DNA of 64,000 bases from Spirilliplanes yamanashiensis. Its GTDB lineage: Bacteria > Actinomycetota > Actinomycetes > Mycobacteriales > Micromonosporaceae. The notes under the pieces were generated by a model that searched no databases, was not told where the DNA came from, and was given only the letters and a program-made list of their open reading frames with translations. The stretch lies in NCBI RefSeq assembly GCF_016863475.1, contig NZ_BOOY01000008.1:248001-312000 (forward strand), read 5' to 3'. Within the stretch, counting starts at the first letter, position 1, and each line of letters begins with the position of its first letter. The translations under genes and the position numbers were made by a program. Positions 34,416 through 42,480 of the stretch are shown in pieces.

Positions 34416-35390
34416 TCACTTCGCCGCCCTCCCCCGCAGCAGCCGATCGAGCACGGCCACCGGCGACCCGGCCGACATCGCGCGCCGCTCGTCCAGCGCC
34501 GTCCCCCACTCTCCGTCAAGGCGTCCATCAGCGCGCCGGCATCTTCGCGGTGATGTGCGTATACCGCGCCTGCACCGAGCCGTCGACGTGGCCCATCCGG
34601 TCGCCCATCAGCCGGGGGCGAGGTCCCCAGCTCCTCCATTACCGTCCGGTGGGTGTGCCGGAGACCCGTGCGGGGTGAGCTTCGGCGCGATCGGCACCCA
34701 GCAGGCGTCCGCCCGCGCGGTGGCCCCCGACCCCGCGCCGGGATCCCCGGCCAGGGCTCGCCAATGATCGGCACCGGGCGCACCGGCGACGGCGCCCTCG
34801 CCGGGTACGAGCCGGTCGCCGCCGGGCGGAACAGCCAGGTCCCGACCCCGCTCCGTCGCCAGTGGGCCGCCAGCTCGCCCGTCGCTAGGCCACGGACTAA
34901 CCCCAGCTCAGCGACGGCCGCTTCGACCTTCGCGCGAGTCGCATCCGGCACGGTGTCGGGCCGGATCAGCACGTTCGAGACCGTGCCGGTCGACACCCCA
35001 ATGCACTGGGCGACGTCGACCAGCCTCGGGCCCGGAGCCCGAGCCGCCCCCTTGGCCGCGGAGTAGCCCCGGAAGACGCATGCCTGGCGGTGACAGTCGC
35101 ACGGTTGCGGCCGCAAGCCGGACACGAGGGCGACGAGCATGGCACCCAGCCACCCCGGAAGGTCGACGGTGCGCCGCGACCCGTCCTTGGGCGGCTGCCG
35201 CACACACTCCCCATTGTCGATCTCGTAAAGCTGCCACTCGACCCCCACCGCGAGCGGCCGCGCGAACTCGACCTCCAGACCGACCAGCTCACCCCACCGG
35301 ACGCCCGTGTAGCCCCGTAGTCACGATCGCTCGTCGCCACATCAGACGCTGACGCAGGCGGGTCACACAGGCGGTCCGGACGGTGAAGAC
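34416..35390 (-). pseudogene. Tyrosine integrase, frameshifted and truncated, with internal LacI-type HTH segment
   Basis: Reading across frames on the minus strand gives an integrase: 'YTGVRWGELVGLEVEFARPL' (catalytic Arg context), 'PPKDGSRRTVDLPGWLGAML', then a LacI-type helix-turn-helix ('RLVDVAQCIGVSTGTVSNVL'), then 'GLRHTHRTVMEELGT' (HxxR region), 'GDRMGHVDGSVQARYTHITA' (catalytic Tyr) and a C-terminus 'SPVAVLDRLLRGRAAK'. At least three frameshifts separate these pieces (near 35308, 34615 and 34555), and the N-terminal DNA-binding part is missing. It lies 100 bp inside the tRNA-Pro attachment site, as expected for the integrase of the element. It cannot make an active enzyme. Confidence 0.85.
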
Positions 35391-35684
35391 TTTCCACACG
35401 TCTCAAGGGCGGCCTCCGGCCGCCGCGCGAGCCACTTCGCCGGCCGTCCGCGCCTTGCCGCTTCGCTTCCGGCGCGGGCCGGCGGTGGCCTCCGCGCCAC
35501 CGGCGAAGCCGCCGAAGCCCCGGCATCCTCACCGTCTGGGACCCGGGGCTCCTGCCGCACCGAACTAGCGCAACAACCCAGTGCAGGCACCGTTCGCGCC
35601 ACTCCCGCTCATCCCGTCCGCCTTCGCGGGACGAGCGCCCAGGCGCCGAGCCGCAGCCCGCGGCGCCATTGCCATACTCTTGCC

Positions 35685-35990
35685 GTGGCAGACAACGTGC
35701 TCTCCGTCCCGGCCTACGACGAACGAATCGGCGTCGTCGCACCCACCGAGGGCGGCAACGTCACGGTCGAGGTCCGAGACGGTGCAGTGGAGATCTTCGG
35801 TGATCCCGCCGGACTCCGCGACCTGGCCCGATGGTGCCTCGCCTTATCCGACGAGAACGCCCACCCGGGCGCACACGTCCACCTCGATCCAGGCGTCATA
35901 CCACTCACGACCGAGTCGGCTCCGTTGACCCTGGCTCTGCACCAGTCGGTACCCGCCGCGCGGCAACCCAGACACGCCTCCGGCGGGTAG
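35685..35990 (+). CDS. Small acidic cytoplasmic protein inside the tRNA-Pro island; possibly Imm32-like
   Basis: 101 residues starting 'MADNVLSVPAYDERIGVVAP', with a compact beta-rich core 'GNVTVEVRDGAVEIFGDPAG' and 'LRDLARWCLALSDENAHPGA', then 'HVHLDPGVIPL'. The pattern recalls small Imm32-like immunity proteins common in actinobacteria, but I cannot confirm this. There is no signal peptide or membrane segment. GTG 35685 follows TACTCT (35675-35680) by 4 nt, a possible leaderless start. It is the only clearly gene-like frame between the two attachment repeats. The last 15 residues are less gene-like and could be read-through of a damaged end. Confidence 0.6.
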   Translation: MADNVLSVPAYDERIGVVAPTEGGNVTVEVRDGAVEIFGDPAGLRDLARWCLALSDENAHPGAHVHLDPGVIPLTTESAPLTLALHQSVPAARQPRHASGG

Positions 35991-36373
35991 GGCCTCCAGC
36001 CCTACAACCCGGAGCCACCTCCGGCGGCCGGGGCTCCGCCACACCGGACCCCGGCGACTCCGGGATGCCCAGCCGGACGCCGCGACCCGTCGCGCACCGG
36101 AGGCAACAAGACCGCGCCTGACTGGTCCAGGGTCGTACGTCCGGTGGGGCGCTCCACCTGGACCAGCAGAGCGCGGCCCGGCCAAGCGACGCTTGCGCGT
36201 TGGGATGCCAGCACCGGCCAAGAGGCCCACGGCCCACTGGGAGAATCCGGAGATGATTTTGCCTCAAAGGTCCCTGGACCGACGTTCGCATACCATCAAT
36301 GCCCAACGCCATGAGCAGCATGTATAGCGAAGTCCGCATGTGCTGAGTTGACCTTGACCCAATTCGGACGAAC
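35991..36373. other. Island DNA with no recognisable gene
   Basis: Open frames on both strands cross this 383-bp segment, but none shows a motif or ribosome site. It probably consists of decayed element DNA just inside the second attachment repeat. Codon bias is weaker than in neighbouring genes. Confidence 0.5.
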
Positions 36374-36410
36374 AGGTCGTCGGTTCAAATCCGGCCACCC
36401 CGACCAAGTA
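36374..36410 (+). repeat. Second attachment site, copy 2 of 37-bp direct repeat
   Basis: Identical to 34282-34318, and similarity to the tRNA continues a few bases upstream (TTCGGACGAA). The rest of the tRNA is absent, so this copy does not encode a tRNA. It marks the far end of the first element and the near end of DNA carrying a second integrase remnant. Confidence 0.92.
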
Positions 36411-36420
36411 GATGTGCAGC

Positions 36421-36447
36421 TCAGGCCCTCCTACGGGAGGGCCCTGA
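36421..36447 (+). terminator. Hairpin after the second attachment site
   Basis: An 11-bp stem with one bulged C and a TACG loop occupies the same position relative to the repeat as the tRNA-Pro terminator does relative to copy 1. It may be the ancestral tRNA terminator displaced by the insertion, or the terminator carried by an element. Confidence 0.6.
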
Positions 36448-36479
36448 TCCGTTCCCGGCTAGTCAGCACCCTACTGTCT

Positions 36480-36967
36480 CGCTCACTCGTGGAGTGCGTG
36501 TAGCGATCCAGCGTCGTGGGTGTCTACTAATGACCCGTCACCAGGGCCACGTCGTTGATCGGCACGTCGCGTATGAGTGCTGCGGATCGTGAAAGCGAAG
36601 CTCCACGGCACCCGGCGCGCTGCAGGACGGGCTTCCGTACCCGAGCCCGCAACGTGCCTCGCTGGAGAGCCGCGCCGGTGCACGCCACGGAGATCAGATC
36701 ATCGTCATCGGGCTCGTACGCCCTGGCGTGCGCGGTGAGCGCCTGAACGACGAATGCAGGCAGCGGGACGGAACTGCGGCCGGCTTTCGACTTCGGATAC
36801 GGCGTGAGCCCGACGTGACCCGAGGTCCTCAGCGACCCGCACCACCCGGACGGCGCGCCGCGCCACCGGCGCATGGAGCCGTCAATCGGGCTTGCGGCAT
36901 CGATCCTGCCAGGAGAAGACGAGCGGGACGAACGCGACGGGGCTCCAGCACTCCGCCGGCTCGGCAC
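36480..36967 (-). pseudogene. Second tyrosine integrase remnant
   Basis: Minus-strand reading recovers the catalytic half of a phage-type integrase: 'TPYPKSKAGRSSVPLPAFVV', 'YEPDDDDLISVACTG', 'RVRKPVLQRAG', then in another frame 'LRFHDPQHSYAT' (normally LRFHDLRHSYAT, so the catalytic Arg is lost), 'VPINDVALVTGH', two stop codons in a row, and 'TTLDRYTHSTSE' with the catalytic Tyr. The N-terminal half is missing. It is a different subfamily from the integrase at 34416-35390, so at least two elements used this site. Confidence 0.82.
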
Positions 36968-37295
36968 CGCAGTCGCTCAGCAGGCCGATCCGCAACCCCC
37001 GCCGCCGGAGTTCCGCCAGGACGCCGAGCGCGTGGTGCCGCGGCTTGCGGAGCGGGCATGACCGCTCCGGTGACGTGCGAGCGATGGGCGGACGACGGGT
37101 TCGGCTCCGCAGGAAAGCGCCACCGCCCTCAGCGTGCTCTCCGTCCCGCCGTGGACCCGATGGTGCGCTCGCCGAAGCTCCCGGCCAGCGCCTCCCAAAA
37201 CCGTGGCCGGCAGACGCCGAGCAGCTCGCCGGTGCGGTGCCTGAGGGGCTCGCGATACTCCTCCCGCCGGGGTCGGTCAGCGTGCCCGCGCGCAT
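36882..37295 (-). pseudogene. HAD-superfamily hydrolase fragment
   Basis: Minus-strand frames give 'EPLRHRTGELLGVCRPRFWE' and 'ALAGSFGERTIGS' in one frame and 'ALGVLAELRRRGLRIGLLSD' plus 'FVPLVFSWQDRCRKPD' in another. These are the cap and motif II/III region of a phosphoglycolate-phosphatase-like HAD enzyme. The chain ends at RKPD, where the last motif should follow, and abuts the second integrase remnant; the N-terminal nucleophile motif is absent. It is a truncated, frameshifted fragment, probably cut by element insertion or deletion. Confidence 0.7.
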
Positions 37296-37452
37296 GGCCC
37301 ACGCACGGACGCGCCGGAGACCCCCGTGGTGCGAGGGCCTCCGGCGAGGCGGTTCCGTGCGGTGGATCAGGATCCGCGAAGGATCAGGTTGCCGTTGTCC
37401 GCGGCGGCGCTTGTTTCGCTGGGGCGTTTGCGGCGCCGCATTCCCCGCGGCT

Positions 37453-38226
37453 TTATCCCGCCGGCGTTTCGTTCAAACCCAAACCGCGCAGGACGTTATC
37501 GCGGTTCGCGTCTCCGCGCAGCGCGGTCAAGGACTTCAAGCGGCCCAGCAAAGTCGTGGAAGATGCGGGGCACTTCAAGTCCTGAATCGCCGACAGGGTC
37601 TTCTCATAACGCTGGATGCGGCTCTCAAGGTCCGTTCCACTCGGGAAGTTCGCATTCTTGAGCGCAACCTGCGCGTTCACCTGGGCTTGAGTGGGTGGGC
37701 AGCGACCGGGAACGTTAATCCCGGTAGGGCCGACGCGGTCGGCCGTCGCGTTCGGATCGCCCGGGCTGAAACCCAGCGCCGGCACCAGAGCGTCGATGTT
37801 ACCGGAGCCGGCCCCGGCGTTCCCCGCCGCTCCGCCCTGGTCCGAACCCGCGTCGGGCGGGTTCGCCGGGGGATTCGCGGCCGGCGGATTCGCGGCCGGC
37901 GGATTTGCGTCGGCCGGGGGGTTCGCGTTCGCGGGCGGGTTGGCGGCACCGGCGTCCCCCGTGCAGCCGGCCGCCGCCCGCCGCTGCTGGATCAGGTCCA
38001 CCACGGCCTGCCGGTTGGCGACGCGGGCGTCCGACAACGCGTCGGGATTCGCCCGCTGCCCGGCGATGAAGTTCCGGTTGTTCTGCAGCGCCGTGTCCAG
38101 GTCCGCGCAGTTCTCCCCCGCGTGCCCGATCCCCGTACTGACGGCGAAGATCCCTGCGACCAGCGTCGCGGCGGCCGCTCCCAACGTCAGTTTGCGCGTC
38201 CGATTGCTCTTGCTGGTCCGATGCAT
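37453..38226 (-). CDS. Secreted Pro/Asn-rich protein of unknown function
   Basis: 257 residues with a clear signal peptide ('LGAAAATLVAGIFAVSTGIG', probable cleavage after 'GHA'), a helical segment containing two cysteines ('ENCADLDTAL' and 'AAAGCTGDAG'), a low-complexity linker with repeated 'NPPA' units (about residues 95-125), and a C-terminal domain with two more cysteines ('GRCPPTQAQV', 'DLKCPASS'). I do not recognise a family. GAAGGAG 6 nt before the ATG supports the start. It looks intact although it lies among remnants, so it may be a resident gene between damaged ones. Confidence 0.82.
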   Translation of the reverse strand: MHRTSKSNRTRKLTLGAAAATLVAGIFAVSTGIGHAGENCADLDTALQNNRNFIAGQRANPDALSDARVANRQAVVDLIQQRRAAAGCTGDAGAANPPANANPPADANPPAANPPAANPPANPPDAGSDQGGAAGNAGAGSGNIDALVPALGFSPGDPNATADRVGPTGINVPGRCPPTQAQVNAQVALKNANFPSGTDLESRIQRYEKTLSAIQDLKCPASSTTLLGRLKSLTALRGDANRDNVLRGLGLNETPAG

Positions 38227-38311
38227 TCACCGCTCCTTCACGATCCTCGACGGCCCCGTTGCAGTACCGATGAGTACGGGGCGGTCGACGGCCGCGGTTC
38301 AGCGAGGAACA

Positions 38312-38460
38312 TTAAGAGATCCATAAACGTAGTGCGTGCAGGCGCAACATCGTGGCGCCCACGTCGGCGGGCACGCGACCCGCGGTGCACAGGGAGACGC
38401 CCACCATGACGACGAACGCCAACGGAACGGTCCAGGCGGCACGCTGACCGACGAGCACCG
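38312..38460 (-). pseudogene. C-terminal fragment of a sodium/solute (acetate-type) symporter
   Basis: The minus strand reads 'AAWTVPLAFVVMVGVSLCTA' then 'GRVPADVGATMLRLHA', which closely resembles the last helix and tail of actinobacterial sodium:solute symporters. About 500 upstream residues of such a transporter are absent, and the fragment is fused in frame to unrelated sequence. It is a deletion remnant. Confidence 0.65.
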
Positions 38461-38956
38461 CCGGGCACCTAGCGCCCTGACTACGCCAGGCGTCGGCAGC
38501 GGTCCTGGGCCGGACGACGGACCGGTAGGCGTTGGCGCTTCCGTCCAAAGCTCGCCGGTCGTGGCGGCTGACCGATAAGGGTTGCCGAATCTGCCTGTAC
38601 TGAATCAAAGACGCCGCGCAAGCGCGGCGCGGCCGGCCGCGCCTCCGGCCGGCATCGGCCGGCGCGCCGGCCAGCTGCTGCGATAACTTCTGACCCCATG
38701 GGCGCCTCCGGCAGGAGCGCTCGGGCCCCGGAATGAGGTTGCATCCCGCCCACCGACGACCCAGGCGAAGCCGTTTCGGGGACGGCCCCTGCGGTGGGCG
38801 GCATGCCGCCTCAGCCGAAGCGGGCGCCCAGTCCCCCAGCCCGCCGACGTCGGTGTGCCTGCCGCACCGCCGGCAGACCCGCAGGTTGGGGTCCGGGGTG
38901 TCGTGCCGCCGGACCCATGAGTGCCAGCCCAGCCGGCACTTCCACGGCTTGCTCAT
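38312..38956 (-). CDS. Small Cys/His-rich protein reading into symporter remnant
   Basis: The frame starts 'MSKPWKCRLGWHSWVRRHDT' and continues 'NLRVCRRCGRHTDVGG'. A Cys/His/Cys-X2-Cys set is seen in short actinobacterial zinc-ribbon-like proteins of about 50-60 residues. Here the natural end is missing and the frame runs 215 residues through low-complexity sequence into the symporter fragment. The N-terminal part may once have been a real gene; whether this fused frame is expressed is doubtful. Confidence 0.35.
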   Translation of the reverse strand: MSKPWKCRLGWHSWVRRHDTPDPNLRVCRRCGRHTDVGGLGDWAPASAEAACRPPQGPSPKRLRLGRRWAGCNLIPGPERSCRRRPWGQKLSQQLAGAPADAGRRRGRPRRACAASLIQYRQIRQPLSVSRHDRRALDGSANAYRSVVRPRTAADAWRSQGARCPAVLVGQRAAWTVPLAFVVMVGVSLCTAGRVPADVGATMLRLHALRLWIS

Positions 38957-39042
38957 GCTCTCGCACGCCACGCCGCCCGCAGTGACCGACGGTAGCCGCC
39001 TTCAGCGCTCGGCAGTTCGTCGTACCCCAGGGGCGCGATGGG

Positions 39043-39663
39043 GTGGTGGTGGTGGAGACGACGGCGGGACGGCCCCTGCGCGACAGGGCGGACCTGGAAC
39101 GGGTCCTGAGGCTCGTGCTCGACCGGGTGGGACGGGACTTCGGGTACCGGCTCGTCGGCACCGGCGCCGCTCTCGCAAGGCGTCGAGCTGCCGACCGGCG
39201 ACATCGACCTGCTCGTCGCGCACCGCGGCGACGTCGACCGGTTCGTTGCCGCGCTCGGCGGCTTCGCCTGCCCGCAGCCGCCCGTCTGGCTCCCCACGGC
39301 CCGGCAGTACTACGCCACCGTCGTCGTCGACAAGGTCTTCGTCAGCGCGAGCACCGTCGAGACGCCGACGGACGGCGGGGCGTTCGAGTGCATCGGGAGT
39401 GGCCCGTGGCAGCACTACGCCGAGGTCCACATCGGCCGGCACGTCGTGCCGGTCGTCTGCCTCGAGCTGCGGCTGGTTTCCGAGCTGGTTCGTGACAGGC
39501 CGGATCGGTACGCTCCGTAGATCCGGCACATGCGGTCGCACGGTGCCGACCTCGGCCTCGTGCAGCAGGCGATGACGGAGAGCGGCGTCGGACCCGATCG
39601 GCAGCGGGAGGTCCGCGTGCTGCCGGGTCGAGCGGCGCGCAGGGCCGCGGTCGAGGAGGCGCG
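39043..39663 (+). pseudogene. Nucleotidyltransferase-like protein, frameshifted and with in-frame stop
   Basis: The first frame gives 'RDFGYRLVGTGAAL'; after a single-base shift near 39180 the next gives 'GVELPTGDIDLLVAHRGDVD' (the GS..D-x-D-type metal motif of minimal nucleotidyltransferases), 'RQYYATVVVDKVFVSASTVE', 'HVVPVVCLELRLVSELVRDR' and 'DRYAP', then TAG (39518-39520), then the continuing 'IRHMRSHGADLGLVQQAM'. Two separate lesions make it a pseudogene. It directly precedes the nitronate monooxygenase gene. Confidence 0.72.
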
Positions 39664-40674
39664 ATGTTCGACCGGCCGGTGATCGTCGCCCCGATGGCGG
39701 GTGGCCCGACCACCACCGCGCTCATCCATGCCGCCGCCCGCGCCGGCAGCCTCGCCTTCCTGCCCGCCGGTTACCGCAGCGTGGACGCCGTCGCCGCCGA
39801 CATTGCAGCCCTGACGGCCGCCGGCGTCCCGTACGGGCTCAACCTGTTCGTCCCCGACCAGCCGCCCGCCGACATCAAGGCCGTCGAGCGCTACCGCGAC
39901 ACGCTAAGGGCCGAAGGCGAGCGGTACGGCGTCGAGCTGCCGCCGGTGCGGCCGCACGACGACGACGCGTTCGCGGCGAAGGCCGAGCTGGCGCTGGACG
40001 TGCGGCCGCCGTTCGTCAGCTTCACGTTCGGGGTGCCGCCCGCGGCGCTGGTGGGGGACCTGCGTGCCGGCGGCTCGGTCGTGCTGGTGACCGTCACCGG
40101 TGCGGACGAGGCCCGGGCGGCGGTCGCCGGTGGCGCCGACGTGCTGGTCGTGCAGGGTGGTGAGGCGGGCGGGCATGCCGGCACCGCGGACCCGGGCGGA
40201 TATACCGGGCTTCGCGGGGTGGTGGATGTGCTGCGGGAGGTTCGTGCGGTGGTGGACGTGCCGCTGGTGGGTGCGGGTGGTGTCGGCACGGCCGCCGATG
40301 TGGCCAGGATCGTCGCGGGTGGCGCGGTTGCCGTGCAGGTCGGGACCCGGTTTCTCGCCGCGGACGAGGCCGGGACGCGCGCGCCGCACCTGGACGCGCT
40401 GCTCGCCGACGGCGCCGGTGGCCGGGGCACCGTCGTCACGCGCGCGTTCACGGGGCGGCCCGCGCGGGCGCTGCGGAACCGGTTCACCGATGCGTACTCG
40501 GCGGTCGCGCCCCTCGGTTACCCGGCCGTGCACCACCTGACCGCGCCCATCCGGGCCGCCGCCGCGAGGGCCGGGGACGCCGAGGCGTTGAACCTGTGGG
40601 CCGGCACCGGGTACGCGCACGTCCGGCGCGGGACGACCGCCGCGATCCTCGACGAACTCGATCCGCGCGGCTGA
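39664..40674 (+). CDS. Nitronate monooxygenase (2-nitropropane dioxygenase family)
   Basis: 336-residue FMN-dependent TIM-barrel enzyme that oxidises nitronates such as propionate 3-nitronate. Family features are 'PVIVAPMAGGPTTTALIHAA' at the N-terminus, 'GVPYGLNLFVPD', the FMN-phosphate loop 'VLVVQGGEAGGHAG', 'VPLVGAGGVGTAADVARIVA' and 'AVQVGTRFLAADEAG'. The ATG is preceded by GAGGAGG at good spacing. It is the first clearly intact conserved gene after the decayed tRNA-Pro region. The substrate is inferred from the family only; some members act instead as enoyl reductases. Confidence 0.9.
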   Translation: MFDRPVIVAPMAGGPTTTALIHAAARAGSLAFLPAGYRSVDAVAADIAALTAAGVPYGLNLFVPDQPPADIKAVERYRDTLRAEGERYGVELPPVRPHDDDAFAAKAELALDVRPPFVSFTFGVPPAALVGDLRAGGSVVLVTVTGADEARAAVAGGADVLVVQGGEAGGHAGTADPGGYTGLRGVVDVLREVRAVVDVPLVGAGGVGTAADVARIVAGGAVAVQVGTRFLAADEAGTRAPHLDALLADGAGGRGTVVTRAFTGRPARALRNRFTDAYSAVAPLGYPAVHHLTAPIRAAAARAGDAEALNLWAGTGYAHVRRGTTAAILDELDPRG

Positions 40675-40834
40675 TCAGCCGGTGCGGTCGCGCCCGCCGC
40701 CGGCAGCACGCCAATCGTCGTGCCGCCGCGATGAGCGGCCTCATCGACGCCGGCCGCGCTGCGGCGTCCGTACGCCCGGCGCCCGAGCGAGCTGCGCGCA
40801 CGGCAAGGCACAAGTGCGGGGCTCGCCCCGCCTG

Positions 40835-42445
40835 TCAGGCCACGTCGAAGGCCGTCGCCACCGCCTCGTCCAGCAGTGCCAGCAGGTCCGGCTGGTCGCC
40901 CGCGCCCGCCTCGCACAGCTTGCGCGCCACCGCCACCACCTGCCGCCCCGCCACGGAGTCCGGGTCCGGCAGCGGGAACCGCTCCACGTACTGGGTGATC
41001 CACCGCCGCCGCCCCGCGTACAGCTGGTTGCCGCACGTCCGGTCGTAGAACGCGGCGCCGAACGACGAGTTCGCCACCCCCGCCATCAGCAGGGCGACGT
41101 CCTCCGACGGCAGTTCGTCCACATTGATCCAGTAGCAGTCGCCGTTGACCACCGCGCCCGACCGGTCGAGCGCGAACCGCCCGCGGACGCTGATGTCGGG
41201 AAAGACCACTTTGGGCGAACGCCAGGACGACGGGCGCTGCGGCACCCAGATCTCGTACCAGGCGCGGCCCGCGTCGGTGACGTACCGCCGGGACCGGAGT
41301 CGGTCCGCGTGCAGGTCCAGGTAGGACCGGGCGCGGGGGTACGCGGCCAGGTCGAGGAGCCGGCGGCGGTCGGAGGAGCGGTCGTACGGGTACAGCACGC
41401 GGGTCGCCGGGTCGGTCGGCGGGGACCAGGCCGTCAGGTTGCGGTGGGTGAGCAGGGGCAGCAGCAGGTCGTCCTCGGGGCGGACGGCCGGCGGCAGGGC
41501 GTCCCAGTTGTCGCGGACGAACACGGCGTCCGCGGTGGTCTTGATGCCGACGCGGATCTTCGCCAGGTCGCCGAACCGCCGCCACGTGCCCGCCGCGACC
41601 CGGGCGCGCCACGTCTCCCCGGCGGGCGTGCGCTGCCGCCACGGCTCGGCCGGGTCGGGGGCGGCGGCCAGCTCACCGACGGTGACGTCGACGGTGCGCC
41701 CGTCGACCGTCGCGGTGGACGAGGCGGGGGCCCGCAGGGCGGCGTAGAGGTCGCCGCCCGCCGCCGCTGTGGCGGACTGGTACGCGCGCACGTACCGTGA
41801 CGGGCCCGGCTCCGTGGCGGGCGCCGACGCCGTCGCGATCACGATCGCCGGCAGCACCGCCGCGTCGAACAGCCGGGTGTCGCCCAGGTCGAACACCTCG
41901 CGGACGTCGTACCCGGCGGTCAGGGTGTGCCGCATGTTCGCCCCGGCCCGGGTGAACAGGAACCGGTTCGCGCACAGCAGGGCCAGCACGCCGCCGGGCC
42001 GCAGCGCCCGCCCGGCCAGCGCCACGAACGCGTGCGTCAGGTCGACGCGTCCGCGCAGGCCCAGCCGCGCCGACAGCTCCGCCGAGCGGTGTGCGCCAAG
42101 GACCTGCGTACGGACGTACGGCGGATTGGTGATCACCAGGTCGAAGCCGGCGGCGGGCGGCGGGGTCTCCAGGAAGTCGGCGGTGCGCAGGTCGGCGGCG
42201 GGCAGCCGGGTGCGGGCCGCGGCGACGGCGGCGGGGTCGCGGTCGTAGCCGGTCAGCCGCACGCCGGGGCCGAGGGCGGCGGCGGCCGCGGCGAGCAGTT
42301 CACCGTCGCCGCAGGCCGGGTCGAGGACGCGCAGCGGCCGGCCCGGCGGGGCGAACGCCGCGGCGCGCGACGCCAGGAACGCGGCGAGCGGCGGCGGCGT
42401 GTAGTGGACGCCGTGCCGCTTGCGGCGGTCGGGCGGCGTCGGCAT
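40835..42445 (-). CDS. Orphan N6-adenine DNA methyltransferase (Eco57I/TaqI class)
   Basis: 536 residues. The AdoMet-binding motif I is 'VLDPACGDGELLAAAAAAL', and the catalytic motif IV is 'FDLVITNPPYVRTQVLG' (NPPY, adenine N6). The C-terminal half is a TaqI-like target recognition region ('GIKTTADAVFVRDNWD', 'LLLPLLTHRNLTAW', ending 'YVERFPLPDPDS'). There is no nuclease domain, and no restriction gene lies beside it, so it is either a solitary methylase or part of a system whose partner is elsewhere. The N-terminus 'RKRHGVHYTPPPLAAFLASR' is typical and supports ATG 42445. The membrane protein gene upstream ends 35 bp away. Confidence 0.9.
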   Translation of the reverse strand: MPTPPDRRKRHGVHYTPPPLAAFLASRAAAFAPPGRPLRVLDPACGDGELLAAAAAALGPGVRLTGYDRDPAAVAAARTRLPAADLRTADFLETPPPAAGFDLVITNPPYVRTQVLGAHRSAELSARLGLRGRVDLTHAFVALAGRALRPGGVLALLCANRFLFTRAGANMRHTLTAGYDVREVFDLGDTRLFDAAVLPAIVIATASAPATEPGPSRYVRAYQSATAAAGGDLYAALRAPASSTATVDGRTVDVTVGELAAAPDPAEPWRQRTPAGETWRARVAAGTWRRFGDLAKIRVGIKTTADAVFVRDNWDALPPAVRPEDDLLLPLLTHRNLTAWSPPTDPATRVLYPYDRSSDRRRLLDLAAYPRARSYLDLHADRLRSRRYVTDAGRAWYEIWVPQRPSSWRSPKVVFPDISVRGRFALDRSGAVVNGDCYWINVDELPSEDVALLMAGVANSSFGAAFYDRTCGNQLYAGRRRWITQYVERFPLPDPDSVAGRQVVAVARKLCEAGAGDQPDLLALLDEAVATAFDVA

Positions 42446-42480
42446 GAGAAGAGGGTCGCACGGCGGCCCGGAGGGACCGG

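Noticed and set aside
36892-38409. 505-codon plus-strand frame through the remnant region
   Set aside because: It runs antisense to the secreted protein at 37453-38226, which has a signal peptide and ribosome site, and shows no domain of its own.
38733-39575. 280-codon plus-strand frame over the nucleotidyltransferase remnant
   Set aside because: It is in a third frame, Arg/Ser-rich without motifs, while the conserved residues lie in the other two frames.
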